Counted from the stretch's first letter, positions 43,586 to 52,447 are shown. The stretch: DNA of 64,000 nucleotides from Conexibacter sp. CPCC 206217 (GCF_030646165.1 NZ_JAUTDO010000002.1:248001-312000); one strand, 5' to 3'. The notes: generated by a model from the letters alone, not told the origin. Translations and numbers: made by a program.

Positions 43586-43634
43586 GAGGACCGAAGGATT
43601 ACTGCTGCTGTACAGCAGCAAACTGTCGGTCCTC
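43586..43634. repeat. Palindromic repeat, copy 2 (after the gene stop)
   Basis: A 49-bp element with perfect 9-bp outer arms GAGGACCGA / TCGGTCCTC and the inner 16-bp palindrome at 43604-43619. It starts two bases after the DUF559 stop codon and ends 9 bp before the 3' end of the DNA polymerase III delta' gene on the other strand, so it may also act as a terminator. Confidence 0.9.
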
Positions 43635-43643
43635 GGTGCGCCG

Positions 43644-44759
43644 CTAGTTCAGCAGCGCCTCGAGGCGGTAGGCGAGGGCCTCGAGCGCCAGCTCCTCGGT
43701 GACGTTGCTGCGCAGGCGCCGGCGGGTCTCCTCGACCAGTTCGACCCCGGCGCGCAGCTGGTCGGCTCTGCGGCCGTCGGCGTCCTTCGCCAGCTGCTCG
43801 GCGCGGTCGCTGTTGTGAACCAGCTCGGGCGTCTGCCACAGCAGGCAGGCGACGTCGCGCAGCCACAGCGAGGAGAGCTGCAGGCCGAGGTCCAGCGCGC
43901 CCGTCTCGACGCGGCGTCTGGTGCGGCGGATGCGCTCGGCGTACTCGTTCTCGAGTCTGCGCCTCTCTCTTCTGGAGACCATCTCCAGCTCGTCGGCGAG
44001 CTGCGCCTCCAGCTGCCCGACCGCGGTCTCGCCGCGCGCTCTCTTGACGCTCAGCAGCTCCCCCCACGGTCTCATGCTGCCGACCTTGCCGTGGATCGCC
44101 GCGCGCGCGAAGCGCTCGCCGCCGGCACGCAGCGCCGGCCCGTCGCCGAGCGCCAGCTCGAGCGCCCGCGCGCCGTCGCCGAGCGCCAGGCGCGCACACG
44201 CGGCGGCCTGCTCCGGCGGGACGCCGTGGCGCCCGACGCGCGCCTCCAGCTGCGCGACCGTGAGCGCGTCGAAGCGGACCAGCTGACAGCGCGAGCGGAT
44301 CGTCGGCAGGACCTCCGCGATGCGGTCGCTCAGCAGCACGATGTGGACGAACCGCGCCGGCTCCTCCAGCGTCTTCAGCATCTTGTTCGCGGCCTGGTCG
44401 ATCAGCGTGTCGGCGCGCTCGATCACGAACACCCGCCGCGTCGCCTCGAACGGCGTCATCGCCGCCGCCTCGACGACCGCCTCCTGCACGTCGCCGACGA
44501 GCATCTCGTGCGCGCCGCTCGGCGTCACCCACGTCAGATCCGGATGCGTGCCGTGCTCGACGCGCCTGCGGACGCCGTCGGGATCGGGCGCGCCGTCGGC
44601 CAGCAGCGCGGCCGCGAAGCCGCGCGCGGCGGTCCGCTTGCCGCTGCCGGCGGGGCCGTGGAAGAGGTACGCGTGCGACGGCCTCCCGCCGGGCGCGAGC
44701 GCGGCGCCGAGCGTCGCGCGCGCGTTGGGGGCGTGTTCGGTGCCGGGCAGGTCGGCCAT
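43644..44759 (-). CDS. holB: DNA polymerase III delta' subunit
   Basis: AAA+ clamp-loader protein of 371 residues. Walker A FHGPAGSGKRTAA, the sensor/Walker B region RVFVIERADTLIDQAANKMLKTLEEPARFVHIVLLSD and IRSRCQLVRFDAL (SRC motif, as in delta'/gamma). The C-terminal helical collar domain ends TEELALEALAYRLEALLN. The zinc-binding cysteines seen in many delta' proteins are absent, which occurs in actinobacteria. It helps load the beta clamp during replication. It diverges from the SDR at 44839. Confidence 0.88.
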   Translation of the reverse strand: MADLPGTEHAPNARATLGAALAPGGRPSHAYLFHGPAGSGKRTAARGFAAALLADGAPDPDGVRRRVEHGTHPDLTWVTPSGAHEMLVGDVQEAVVEAAAMTPFEATRRVFVIERADTLIDQAANKMLKTLEEPARFVHIVLLSDRIAEVLPTIRSRCQLVRFDALTVAQLEARVGRHGVPPEQAAACARLALGDGARALELALGDGPALRAGGERFARAAIHGKVGSMRPWGELLSVKRARGETAVGQLEAQLADELEMVSRRERRRLENEYAERIRRTRRRVETGALDLGLQLSSLWLRDVACLLWQTPELVHNSDRAEQLAKDADGRRADQLRAGVELVEETRRRLRSNVTEELALEALAYRLEALLN

Positions 44760-44838
44760 GTGGATTCGAGCTTATCGGCGGGTGTGCGCAGACTGTCCAC
44801 CGACGCGTGAGACGGCGATGCACGGGTAGCGTCTCGCC

Positions 44839-45762
44839 ATGCCCACCAGACGCCCCATCTCAGGTCAGGTCGTGCTCGTCACCGGCGCCGCCCGCGGGAT
44901 CGGCGCGGGGGCGGCGCGAGCGCTCGCGGCGCGTGGCGCGAAGGTCGCGCTCGTCGGGCTCGAGCCGCTGGAGCTGGCGAAGGTCGCCGCCGAGTGCGGT
45001 CCCGACGCCGCCTGGTTCGAGGCCGACGTGACCGACGCCGACGCGATCGCGGCGGCCGTCGACGGCGCGGTCGCGCGCTTCGGCGGGATCGACGTCGTGA
45101 TCGCCAACGCCGGGATCGCGACCGGCGGCACCGTCCGCTCGATCGACCCGGCCGCGTGGGAGCGCGTCGTCGAGGTCAACCTGTTCGGCAGCTGGCGCAC
45201 GATCCGCGCCGCGCTGCCGCACGTGATCGCGCGGCGCGGCTACGTGCTGCAGATCTCCTCCTTCGCGGCGGTCGGCCACGCGCCGTTCATGTCCGCCTAC
45301 AGCGCGAGCAAGGCCGGCGTCGAGGCGTTCGCCGACTCGCTGCGCACCGAGGTCGCGCGTCACGGGGTCGACGTCGGCGTCGCCTACTTCTCCTGGATCG
45401 ACACCGACATGGTGCGCGGCGCCGATGCGCGCAGAGAGCTCGGCGGGATGCGGGAGAAGCTGTCCGGCCCGCTCGGCAGGACCTCGCCGCTGGAGGACTG
45501 CATCGACGGGATCGTGGACGGGATCGAGCGCCGCCGCCGCTGGGTCACGGTGCCGAAGTGGGTGCGCGCGATGATCCTCCTGCGCGGCCCGCTCGCGGTG
45601 CTGATCGACCGGCTCGGCCGCAGAGAGGTGGCGGAGGTCGAGGACAAGATGCTCGCCGCGATCGAGCGCGAGGGCGCCGCGGCCGTGACCGCGCCCGTCG
45701 GCGCCGGCGGGGCGGCCGACAGCGCGGCGCGCGAGCGCGACCGGGCGATCCGGACGAGATAG
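44839..45762 (+). CDS. Short-chain dehydrogenase with extended C-terminus
   Basis: A 307-residue SDR: TGAARGIG, ANAGIA, ISSFAAVGHAPFMSAYSASK with the catalytic Tyr/Lys. The C-terminal extension (RRRRWVTVPKWVRAMILLRGPLAVLIDRL) is amphipathic or membrane-seeking, as in the SDR subgroup of lipid or steroid dehydrogenases. Substrate unknown. No operon partner: holB is divergent and galE convergent. Confidence 0.87.
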   Translation: MPTRRPISGQVVLVTGAARGIGAGAARALAARGAKVALVGLEPLELAKVAAECGPDAAWFEADVTDADAIAAAVDGAVARFGGIDVVIANAGIATGGTVRSIDPAAWERVVEVNLFGSWRTIRAALPHVIARRGYVLQISSFAAVGHAPFMSAYSASKAGVEAFADSLRTEVARHGVDVGVAYFSWIDTDMVRGADARRELGGMREKLSGPLGRTSPLEDCIDGIVDGIERRRRWVTVPKWVRAMILLRGPLAVLIDRLGRREVAEVEDKMLAAIEREGAAAVTAPVGAGGAADSAARERDRAIRTR

Positions 45763-45926
45763 CTGCGAGGCGCCGCGGCTACATCACGGTCTGCGCAGGA
45801 AGAAGCACTGCGTCGAGGCGGCCTCGGTCGGGTCCGAGCCGCTCGCGTAGCGGAGGCGCATCGGCCGATCGTACGGACAGCAGCGGCGCCCTGACGCCGC
45901 TCAACCCGGACCCGCGCCTCCGCTCC

Positions 45927-46901
45927 CTACCCCCCGTACCCCAGCGGCCGCTCCTGCGCGAACCTCCAGGCGTCGGCGACCATGTCGGTCAGCGACTTCG
46001 TCGGCGACCAGCCCAGCTCGGCGCGGACCTTGCCGTTGGCGGCGACCAGCCTCGGCGGGTCGCCCGGGCGGCGGTCGGCCTCCTGCGCGGGGACGTCGAG
46101 GCCGGTGACCGTTCTGACCGCCTCGATCACCTCGCGCACGGAGTAGCCGTCGCCGCTGCCGAGGTTGAAGATGCGGTGCTCGCTCGGGCGCGTCGCTTCG
46201 AGCGCCAGCACGTGGGCGTGCGCGAGGTCCTCGATGTGGACGTAGTCGCGCACCGCGGTCCCATCCGGCGTCGGGTAGTCGGTGCCGAAGATCTTGACCG
46301 CGTCCTGGCGCCCCTGCGCGGCGCGCAGCACGTTCGGGATCAGGTGCGTCTCGGGGTAGTGGTCCTCGCCGAGGTGGCCGCTGGCGCCCGCGACGTTGAA
46401 GTAGCGCAGCGAGACCGCGCCGAGCCCGTGCGCGCGGCACTCGTCGGTGATCATCCCGTCGACGGCGAGCTTCGAGGCGCCGTAGGAGTTGACCGGCCGG
46501 GTCGGCGTCAGCTCGTCCATCGGGACGACCTCGGGCTCGCCGTAGACCGCGCACGTGGAGGAGAAGACGAGTCGCTGCACGCCGGCCGAGCGCAGCGCGT
46601 CGAGCAGGTTCAGCGAGCCGACGACGTTGTTGCGGTAGTACAGCTCCGGTCTCAGCACGGACTCGCCGACGAGCGCGAACGCGGCGAAGTGCAGCGCGCC
46701 GTCGAAGCCCTCGGCGACGGCGTCGCGTACCCCCTCCGCGTCGAGCAGGCTCAGCTCCAGCAGCCGCGCGCCATCCGGCACCGCCGCGCGATGTCCCCGC
46801 TCCAGGCTGTCGAGCACGACGACCTCGTGACCCGCGCCGAGCAGCTGCTGCGCGACGATCGATCCGATGTATCCGGCGCCGCCGGTGACGAGAAGCTTCA
46901 T
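45927..46901 (-). CDS. galE: UDP-glucose 4-epimerase
   Basis: A 324-residue extended SDR: NAD motif TGGAGYIGS, HFAAFALVGESV, SSTCAVYG (catalytic Ser/Thr), NSYGASK (catalytic Tyr/Lys), LRYFNVAGA, and GDPPRLVAANGKVRAELGW near the end. It interconverts UDP-glucose and UDP-galactose (or the N-acetyl forms) for polysaccharide synthesis or galactose use. Stand-alone gene; the GH36-like glycan locus is far away, so linkage to it is speculative. Confidence 0.93.
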   Translation of the reverse strand: MKLLVTGGAGYIGSIVAQQLLGAGHEVVVLDSLERGHRAAVPDGARLLELSLLDAEGVRDAVAEGFDGALHFAAFALVGESVLRPELYYRNNVVGSLNLLDALRSAGVQRLVFSSTCAVYGEPEVVPMDELTPTRPVNSYGASKLAVDGMITDECRAHGLGAVSLRYFNVAGASGHLGEDHYPETHLIPNVLRAAQGRQDAVKIFGTDYPTPDGTAVRDYVHIEDLAHAHVLALEATRPSEHRIFNLGSGDGYSVREVIEAVRTVTGLDVPAQEADRRPGDPPRLVAANGKVRAELGWSPTKSLTDMVADAWRFAQERPLGYGG

Positions 46902-46984
46902 GGCCGGAGTTTCTAACAGACGGACCTCACGGCTCCGGAGGCTCGTCGCCGAGCCGGCGCACTGAGTACCCTTGGGCGCTCGCG

Positions 46985-47686
46985 ATGAGGCCCCGCACCC
47001 GCATCCGCCGCGTGTTCGCGCTCGCGCTCCTCCTGTTGCTGCTGCCGAGCGCCGCCGCCCTTGCCGATCGCGCGACGTTCGACAGAGTCTCGACCGCGTA
47101 CGCCAACAACGCCGGCCAGCTCGATCCGTGCTCGTTCTCGCAGGCCGACCTGGAGTCGGCGCTGGAAGGGATCCCGAGAGAGTTCGAGAGCGTCGTGCCG
47201 GACCTCAGAAGAGCGATCGAGACCGGCATCCAGGCGCACAGAGAGGGCGACTGCAGAGGGATCGCGCCGACCGGCGGCGCCACGACGACGCCCGCCGGCA
47301 CCCCGACGACCCCGACGACGCCCGCCACGCCGACGACGACGCCGACCACCCCGGCGACGACGACCGGCACCGAGACGGGCGCCGTGCCGCCACCGGTCGC
47401 GACGACCCCGTCGGCGACGCCCCCGGCCGCCGCCGCACCGTCGCAGGTGACGACGACGCCGGGCGTGCAGCCACCCGCGACGAAGCGCTCGACGAGACCG
47501 CTGATCGCCGGCGCGATCGTGCTCGCCGCGCTGCTGCTGCTGGCGCTGCTGACGTGGGGCTGGGCGCGCCTGCGCGGCTGGGATCCGCTGTGGGCGCAAC
47601 GGGCGCGCCACGCCTGGGGCGAAGCCGGCTACCGTGTCACGACGACGTGGGCCGAGTTCACCGACTGGCTGCGGCTCGGCCGCTGA
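46985..47686 (+). CDS. Exported protein with Thr/Pro stalk and C-terminal membrane anchor
   Basis: 233 residues: signal peptide (VFALALLLLLLPSAAALA), a compact domain of about 70 residues with two Cys (LDPCSFSQADLESALEGIPREFES..REGDCRGI), a Thr/Pro stalk of about 70 residues (TTTPAGTPTTPTTPATPTTT..), one membrane segment (LIAGAIVLAALLLLALLTWGWA) and a short cytoplasmic tail. This is the layout of a surface-anchored sensor or adhesin; no family recognised. It diverges from galE. Confidence 0.7.
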   Translation: MRPRTRIRRVFALALLLLLLPSAAALADRATFDRVSTAYANNAGQLDPCSFSQADLESALEGIPREFESVVPDLRRAIETGIQAHREGDCRGIAPTGGATTTPAGTPTTPTTPATPTTTPTTPATTTGTETGAVPPPVATTPSATPPAAAAPSQVTTTPGVQPPATKRSTRPLIAGAIVLAALLLLALLTWGWARLRGWDPLWAQRARHAWGEAGYRVTTTWAEFTDWLRLGR

Positions 47687-47794
47687 GACACTCGGCCAGG
47701 ACGCGCAGATATTCCTCGCAGTTAGCGGGGCAGGCCCTGCGAGCCGACCGCCGACTTGGCTAGGTTCTGAGGAAGTGTCCCGTCGTGGCCCCGG

Positions 47795-47813
47795 AACGTC
47801 TAAAATAGATGTT
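47795..47813. promoter_or_regulatory. Inverted repeat ahead of nrdJ, possible NrdR site
   Basis: AACGTCTA-AAA-TAGATGTT (7 of 8 arm positions match), 112 bp before the start; the centre TAAAAT could be a -10 element. Its AT-rich dyad resembles NrdR boxes, but only one copy is seen while NrdR usually has two, so the assignment is weak. Confidence 0.35.
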
Positions 47814-47924
47814 TTCCAGGGATTAAAGAGTCGTCCGGTGTGAGCGGGAGCATTCACACCCCCCTTGATCAGGCCGAGATCCAGGTGGAGGCGACCGGCG
47901 GGCAATCCCAAGGAGCAGGCAGGC

Positions 47925-50837
47925 ATGGCAAATCTCTCGCAGACCCCCCCGAACACGACCGGCACCCAGCCAGCTGAAGCGCTGCGCGTCTCGCGCCGCT
48001 TCACGTCCCCCGGAGTGCATCCGTTCGATGCGATCGAGTGGGAGCTGCGCGATGCCCGCATCGGCCATGGCGACAAGGTCTCGTTCGAGCAGGTCGGCGT
48101 CGAGTTCCCGAAGACGTGGTCGCAGAACGCGACCAACATCGTCACGCAGAAGTACTTCCGCGGACAGCTGAACTCGCCGGCCCGCGAGCGCTCTGTCAGA
48201 CAGATGATCGGCCGCGTCGCCGGCACGATCGCCGACTGGGGCCGCCAGCGCGGCTACTTCGCCACGGCGGAGGACGGCGACACGTTCGAAGCCGAGCTGA
48301 CGCACATCCTCCTGCACCAGCTGGCGGCGTTCAACTCGCCGGTCTGGTTCAACGTCGGCTTCGAGGAGCAGCCGCAGTGCTCGGCCTGCTTCATCCTCTC
48401 CGTCGACGACACGATGGAGTCGATCCTCGCCTGGAACACCAAGGAAGGCAACATCTTCCGCGGCGGCTCCGGCTCGGGCATCAACCTGTCGAACATCCGC
48501 GGCTCGATGGAGCCGCTGAGAAAGGGCGGGACCGCGTCCGGCCCCGTCTCCTTCATGCGCGGCGCCGACTCCTGGGCCGGCACGATCAAGTCCGGCGGCA
48601 AGACGCGTCGCGCGGCGAAGATGGTCGTGCTGGACGTCGACCATCCGGACATCCACGAGTTCATCTGGTGCAAGGCGAAGGAAGAGGACAAGGCCGAGGC
48701 GCTGCGCGACGCGGGCTTCGACATGTCGATCGACGGTGACGGCTTCACCTCGATCCAGTACCAGAACGCGAACAACTCCGTGCGCGTCTCGGACGAGTTC
48801 ATGCACGCGGTCGAGCACGGCAGATCGTGGGACCTGACCGCCCGCACCGACGGCAGAGCGGTCAGGACGGTCGACGCGCGCGAGCTGATGCGCGAGATCG
48901 CCGAGGCCGCCTGGCGCTGCGCCGACCCGGGCGTCCAGTACGACACGACGATCAACCAGTGGCACACGAGCCCGGTCTCCGGCCGCATCAACGCGTCGAA
49001 CCCGTGCTCGGAGTACATGCACGTCGACGACTCGGCCTGCAACCTCGCGTCGCTGAACCTGATGAAGTTCCGCCGCCCCGACGGCAGCTTCGACGTCGCC
49101 TCCTTCGAGCACGCGATCGACGTCGTCTTCCTCGCGCAGGAGATCATCGTCGGCGCCTCCAGCTACCCGACCGAGGGGATCGCGAAGAACGCCAACGCGT
49201 TCCGCCAGCTCGGTCTCGGCTACGCCAACCTCGGCGCCTACCTGATGGCGAACGGCATGCCGTACGACTCCGACGCGGGCCGTGGCACCGCCGCCGCGAT
49301 CACGGCGCTGATGACCGGCCGCGCCTACCAGCGCTCGGCCGAGATCGCCGGCGCCGTCGGCACGTTCGAGCGCTACGAGGAGAACCGCGAGCCGCACAAC
49401 GCGGTCATGCGGATGCACCGCGACGCGTCGTACGCGATCCCGAACGGCTCGTGCAGCGACGCCGCGCTGCTGACGGCCTCGCGTCGCGTCTGGGACGACG
49501 CGGTCGAGCTGGGCGAGAAGAACGGCTATCGCAACGCGCAGGCGACGGTGCTCGCGCCGACCGGCACGATCTCGTTCCTGATGGACTGCGACACGACGGG
49601 CGTCGAGCCGGACTTCTCGCTCGTCAAGTTCAAGGAGCTGGTCGGCGGCGGCTCGATGACGATCGTCAACAGAACGGTGCCGCTGGCGCTGCGCGAGCTC
49701 GACTACTCCGACGCGCAGATAGAGCAGATCGAGGCCTACATCAACGACAAGGGCACGATCGTCGGCGCCCCCGGCCTCGCGGCCGAGCACCTGCCGGTGT
49801 TCGACGTCGCCGTCGGCGAGCGCGCGATCTCGCACATGGGCCACATCAAGATGATGGGCGCGGTCCAGCCGTTCATCTCAGGCGCGATCTCCAAGACGGT
49901 CAACCTGCCGCAGACGGCGACCGTCGAGGACATCGCGGACGCGTACATCCAGGCGTGGCGCCTCGGCGTCAAGGCGCTGGCGATCTACCGCGACGGCTCC
50001 AAGACGGCGCAGGCGCTGCGCACCGACGCGCAGAAGGGCAAGAGCGTCGACGCCGCTGCGGAGGGCCTCTTCACGCAGGAGCAGCTCGACGCGGCGGTCG
50101 CCAACGCGGTCGCGCAGGCGCAGGCGGGCGTCAAGACCGACATCACGCCGGCGCGCAGACGGATGCCGCGCGAGCGTCAGTCGCTGACGCACAAGTTCTC
50201 GCTCGCCGGCCACGAGGGCTACATCACCGCGGGCCTCTACCCTGACGGCTCGGTCGGGGAGATCTTCCTGACCGACATCGGCAAGGAGGGCTCGACCCTC
50301 CGCGGCATGATGAACTCGTTCGCGACGACGGTCTCGATCGCGCTGCAGTACGGCGTGCCGCTCGAGACGCTCGTGCAGAAGTTCAGCTACATGCGCTTCG
50401 AGCCCGAAGGCATGACGATGAACCCCGAGATCCCGTTCGCGAAGTCGATGCCGGACTACATCATGCGCTGGCTCGCATCGCGCTTCCTCGACGCGGACGC
50501 GCAGGAGGAGCTCGGCATCCTCACGCCGGCCGTGCGCGCCCGCAAGAGCGCGCAGGAGACCGCGATGTCGGTCAACGGCGACACCTCGGGCCCGTCGCTG
50601 CCGTCCGCCGCGGCTGCGGCCCCCGCCGCGCCGACGACGCCGACCACCCCGGCCAACGGCGCCGTCGCGCAGCCGCCGACGGCTGCGCTGACCGACACCC
50701 CCCCGGTCGTGCCGGCCCGCATGGGCAACTTCGGCCTCGACCTCGGCCCGGCGTGCGAGCAGTGCGGCGGCATGATGCAGCGCACGGGCTCCTGCTACAC
50801 GTGCTCCAGCTGCGGCAACAACACCGGCTGCGGCTGA
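47925..50837 (+). CDS. nrdJ: Ribonucleoside-diphosphate reductase, adenosylcobalamin-dependent (class II)
   Basis: A 970-residue class II ribonucleotide reductase, start ATG 47925 (MANLSQTPPNTTGTQPAE..). Features: FNSPVWFNVGF and QCSACFILSVDDTMESI (first redox Cys), GGSGSGINLSNIRGS, NPCSEYMHVDDSACNLASLN (active-site Asn/Cys/Glu loop, about residue 360), NAQATVLAPTGTISFLMDCDTTGVEPDFSLVKFKELVGGG, and a C-terminal Cys-rich tail CEQCGG..TGSCYTCSSCGNNTGCG. It makes dNTP precursors without oxygen dependence, using coenzyme B12. An Ala/Pro/Thr-rich linker precedes the tail. A hairpin follows the stop. Confidence 0.95.
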   Translation: MANLSQTPPNTTGTQPAEALRVSRRFTSPGVHPFDAIEWELRDARIGHGDKVSFEQVGVEFPKTWSQNATNIVTQKYFRGQLNSPARERSVRQMIGRVAGTIADWGRQRGYFATAEDGDTFEAELTHILLHQLAAFNSPVWFNVGFEEQPQCSACFILSVDDTMESILAWNTKEGNIFRGGSGSGINLSNIRGSMEPLRKGGTASGPVSFMRGADSWAGTIKSGGKTRRAAKMVVLDVDHPDIHEFIWCKAKEEDKAEALRDAGFDMSIDGDGFTSIQYQNANNSVRVSDEFMHAVEHGRSWDLTARTDGRAVRTVDARELMREIAEAAWRCADPGVQYDTTINQWHTSPVSGRINASNPCSEYMHVDDSACNLASLNLMKFRRPDGSFDVASFEHAIDVVFLAQEIIVGASSYPTEGIAKNANAFRQLGLGYANLGAYLMANGMPYDSDAGRGTAAAITALMTGRAYQRSAEIAGAVGTFERYEENREPHNAVMRMHRDASYAIPNGSCSDAALLTASRRVWDDAVELGEKNGYRNAQATVLAPTGTISFLMDCDTTGVEPDFSLVKFKELVGGGSMTIVNRTVPLALRELDYSDAQIEQIEAYINDKGTIVGAPGLAAEHLPVFDVAVGERAISHMGHIKMMGAVQPFISGAISKTVNLPQTATVEDIADAYIQAWRLGVKALAIYRDGSKTAQALRTDAQKGKSVDAAAEGLFTQEQLDAAVANAVAQAQAGVKTDITPARRRMPRERQSLTHKFSLAGHEGYITAGLYPDGSVGEIFLTDIGKEGSTLRGMMNSFATTVSIALQYGVPLETLVQKFSYMRFEPEGMTMNPEIPFAKSMPDYIMRWLASRFLDADAQEELGILTPAVRARKSAQETAMSVNGDTSGPSLPSAAAAAPAAPTTPTTPANGAVAQPPTAALTDTPPVVPARMGNFGLDLGPACEQCGGMMQRTGSCYTCSSCGNNTGCG

Positions 50838-50883
50838 TCCCAGCCGGCGGCGCGCTGCCGCCGCGCTGACAGAGACGTTCCGT

Positions 50884-50908
50884 GAGGGCCGCCCGGTGGG
50901 CGGCTCTC
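50884..50908 (+). terminator. Hairpin after nrdJ
   Basis: GAGGGCCGCCC / GGGCGGCTCTC, 11-bp arms with one G-T pair and a 3-base loop, 46 bp after the nrdJ stop. Confidence 0.6.
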
Positions 50909-51060
50909 ATGCGTTGGCAGGCCCTCGCGGGTTTCCCGCAACGGTCGGTGGTTGTCACGGAGGGCGGACACGCAGCTCTGCCCGATGGCGCGGGGGCGCT
51001 GCGGTCGTACGGTGAATGCACACCTCAGCTCCCCGCCGACGAACTCCGAAGGAGACCCTC

Positions 51061-51666
51061 ATGGCCCGCTCTACGCTTATCGCCTCGAACCCCGCAGGTC
51101 CGGCTCAAACCGCCGCAGAACGCAAGCCGGCCGCCGCTGCGAACGACAGCGCTGCAGCGAACGCGGCCCACACGCTGACCCGCGAGGTCGCCGCGCGCTA
51201 CACCTGGGCCGCCGCCCGCATCTCGCTCGCGACGATCTTCCTGTGGGCCTTCCTCGACAAGCTCTTCGGCCTCGGCCACGAGACCGCCTCGGCCGACTCC
51301 TGGCTCAACGGCGGCAACCCGACCGAGGGCTTCCTGAGCCACTCCGTCGGCCCGTTCTCCGGCATCTACCAGGACATCGCCGGCGCGACGATCGTCAACG
51401 TGCTGTTCATGGCCGGCCTCGCCGCGATCGGCGTCGCGCTCCTCAGCGGCATCGCGATGCGCTTCGCCGCCGCGGCCGGCGCACTGATGATGGTCCTCAT
51501 GTGGAGCGCGTCGCTGCCGCCGGAGAACCATGTCTTCATGGACGACCACATCATCTACGCGATCGTCCTGATCGGCCTGGCGTTGGTCCGCGCCGGCGAC
51601 ACGCTCGGCCTCGGCCGCATCTGGTCTGAGACCGCGCTCGTCAAGCGGCTGCCCTGGCTGAACTGA
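51061..51666 (+). CDS. DoxX-like membrane protein
   Basis: 201 residues from ATG 51061 with a good ribosome site (GAAGGAG). A disordered Ala-rich N-terminus of about 45 residues is followed by four hydrophobic segments (ARISLATIFLWAFLDKLFGLG, GATIVNVLFMAGLAAIGVALLSG, FAAAAGALMMVLMWSA, HIIYAIVLIGLALVRAG). It fits DoxX/thiosulfate:quinone-oxidoreductase-type small subunits with FLDKLFGLG and LPPENHVFMDDHIIY. The role is uncertain: quinone- or redox-linked membrane protein. Confidence 0.7.
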   Translation: MARSTLIASNPAGPAQTAAERKPAAAANDSAAANAAHTLTREVAARYTWAAARISLATIFLWAFLDKLFGLGHETASADSWLNGGNPTEGFLSHSVGPFSGIYQDIAGATIVNVLFMAGLAAIGVALLSGIAMRFAAAAGALMMVLMWSASLPPENHVFMDDHIIYAIVLIGLALVRAGDTLGLGRIWSETALVKRLPWLN

Positions 51667-51683
51667 CCCGAACCATCCCCGAC

Positions 51684-51719
51684 CGCTGATGCCCCGGCCA
51701 CCCCGCCGGGGCATCAGCG
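51684..51719. terminator. 15-bp hairpin after the DoxX-like gene
   Basis: Arms 51684-51698 and 51705-51719 perfectly complementary, 6-base loop. A terminator-like stem without a T-run. Confidence 0.65.
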
Positions 51720-51773
51720 CGTTCTCGGGCAGATCTCAGCCTCCCGCGAGGGGATCCCGAGGCGGCGGGCGTT

Positions 51774-51794
51774 GACTGGTCCAGGACACCAGTC
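51774..51794. promoter_or_regulatory. GACTGGT inverted repeat before a small secreted gene
   Basis: GACTGGT-N7-ACCAGTC, perfect 7-bp arms, 22 bp before the start of the gene at 51817. It could be an operator or a 5' UTR hairpin in front of the ribosome site. Confidence 0.4.
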
Positions 51795-51816
51795 ACCGAC
51801 AGGAAGGACCACGCCA

Positions 51817-52101
51817 ATGCGCCTCCCCAAGCCGATCATCGCCGCCCTGGCGGCCGGCACGCTGCTGCTCGGCGGCGGCACCGCGCTCGCAGCCAGCAGC
51901 TCGTCCGACTCGGGCTCCGGGTCGAGCGGGTCGGGCACGACGACGCAACAGCAGCAGGACAGACCATCGCAGCCGCAGGGCCAGAACGGCGGCAGAGCGG
52001 GTGCGCCATGTCCCGAGGGCACCGCCCCGCGCAGCTCCGGTGAGTCCGGCTCCAGCGACTCCTCCAGCTCCGGCAGCGCCGACGCGACCGGCAGCGTCTG
52101 A
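51817..52101 (+). CDS. Small secreted Ser/Gly-rich protein
   Basis: 94 residues from ATG 51817 with a ribosome site (AGGAAGG). The signal peptide is MRLPKPIIAALAAGTLLLGGGTALAA. The mature part is low-complexity: Ser/Gly/Gln-rich (SSSSDSGSGSSGSGTTTQQQQ), one Cys in GAPCPEGTAPRSS, and a Ser-rich end. No family recognised. It may be a disordered envelope or secreted protein. Confidence 0.6.
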   Translation: MRLPKPIIAALAAGTLLLGGGTALAASSSSDSGSGSSGSGTTTQQQQDRPSQPQGQNGGRAGAPCPEGTAPRSSGESGSSDSSSSGSADATGSV

Positions 52102-52114
52102 CCCAGAGACCCGT

Positions 52115-52140
52115 CCCCGCGCGCCCTTCCCCGCGCGGGG
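52115..52140. terminator. Hairpin between convergent small genes
   Basis: CCCCGCGCG / CGCGCGGGG with an 8-base loop, in the 46-bp convergent gap. Confidence 0.55.
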
Positions 52141-52147
52141 GCGGAGC

Positions 52148-52447
52148 TCAGCCGCGCCGGTCGGCGAGCGCCCAGCTGGCGGCGCCGCTGACGGCGGCGA
52201 CCGTCAGCACCGACGGCCAGGCGCCGATCCGCTTCGCGAGCGGATGGGACGCGCCGAAGCCGCCGAGGTAGGTGGCGAGCAGCGCACCCGCGACGGGCGC
52301 GCCTGCGGAGCGCGCCCATTCGCGCGTGCACCACGCGCCGGCGACCGCGAGGACAGCGCCGCCGAGCGGGCGCACGCCCGTCTCGCGGGCGACGAGGTAG
52401 CCGCCGACGAGCGAGCCGGCGGCGACGGGAGCTGTGGGAAGGGCCAT
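52148..52447 (-). CDS. Small membrane protein, unknown function
   Basis: 99 residues rich in Ala/Gly with two to three hydrophobic helices (VAAGSLVGGYLVARETG, GGAVLAVAGAWCTREWARSAG, APVAGALLATYLGGFGASH, WPSVLTVAAVSGAASWALA). It looks like the small conserved actinobacterial membrane proteins without assigned function. It diverges from the iron-box-controlled HtaA gene and shares its upstream region. Confidence 0.65.
   Translation of the reverse strand: MALPTAPVAAGSLVGGYLVARETGVRPLGGAVLAVAGAWCTREWARSAGAPVAGALLATYLGGFGASHPLAKRIGAWPSVLTVAAVSGAASWALADRRG

Noticed and set aside
42658..43634. The palindrome pair as the two ends of a classical insertion sequence
   Set aside because: The copies are direct (and each internally palindromic), there is no transposase gene and no visible target-site duplication; reported instead as an unusual nuclease cassette.
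42178..44823. 881-codon minus-strand frame across holB and the DUF559 gene
   Set aside because: Mixed frame overlapping two well-supported genes; Arg/Ala-rich without motifs.
47687..47924. Cobalamin riboswitch upstream of nrdJ
   Set aside because: A segment with CCAGGTGG..GACCGGCGGGC vaguely recalls a B12 box, but the conserved box and the surrounding helices could not be drawn.
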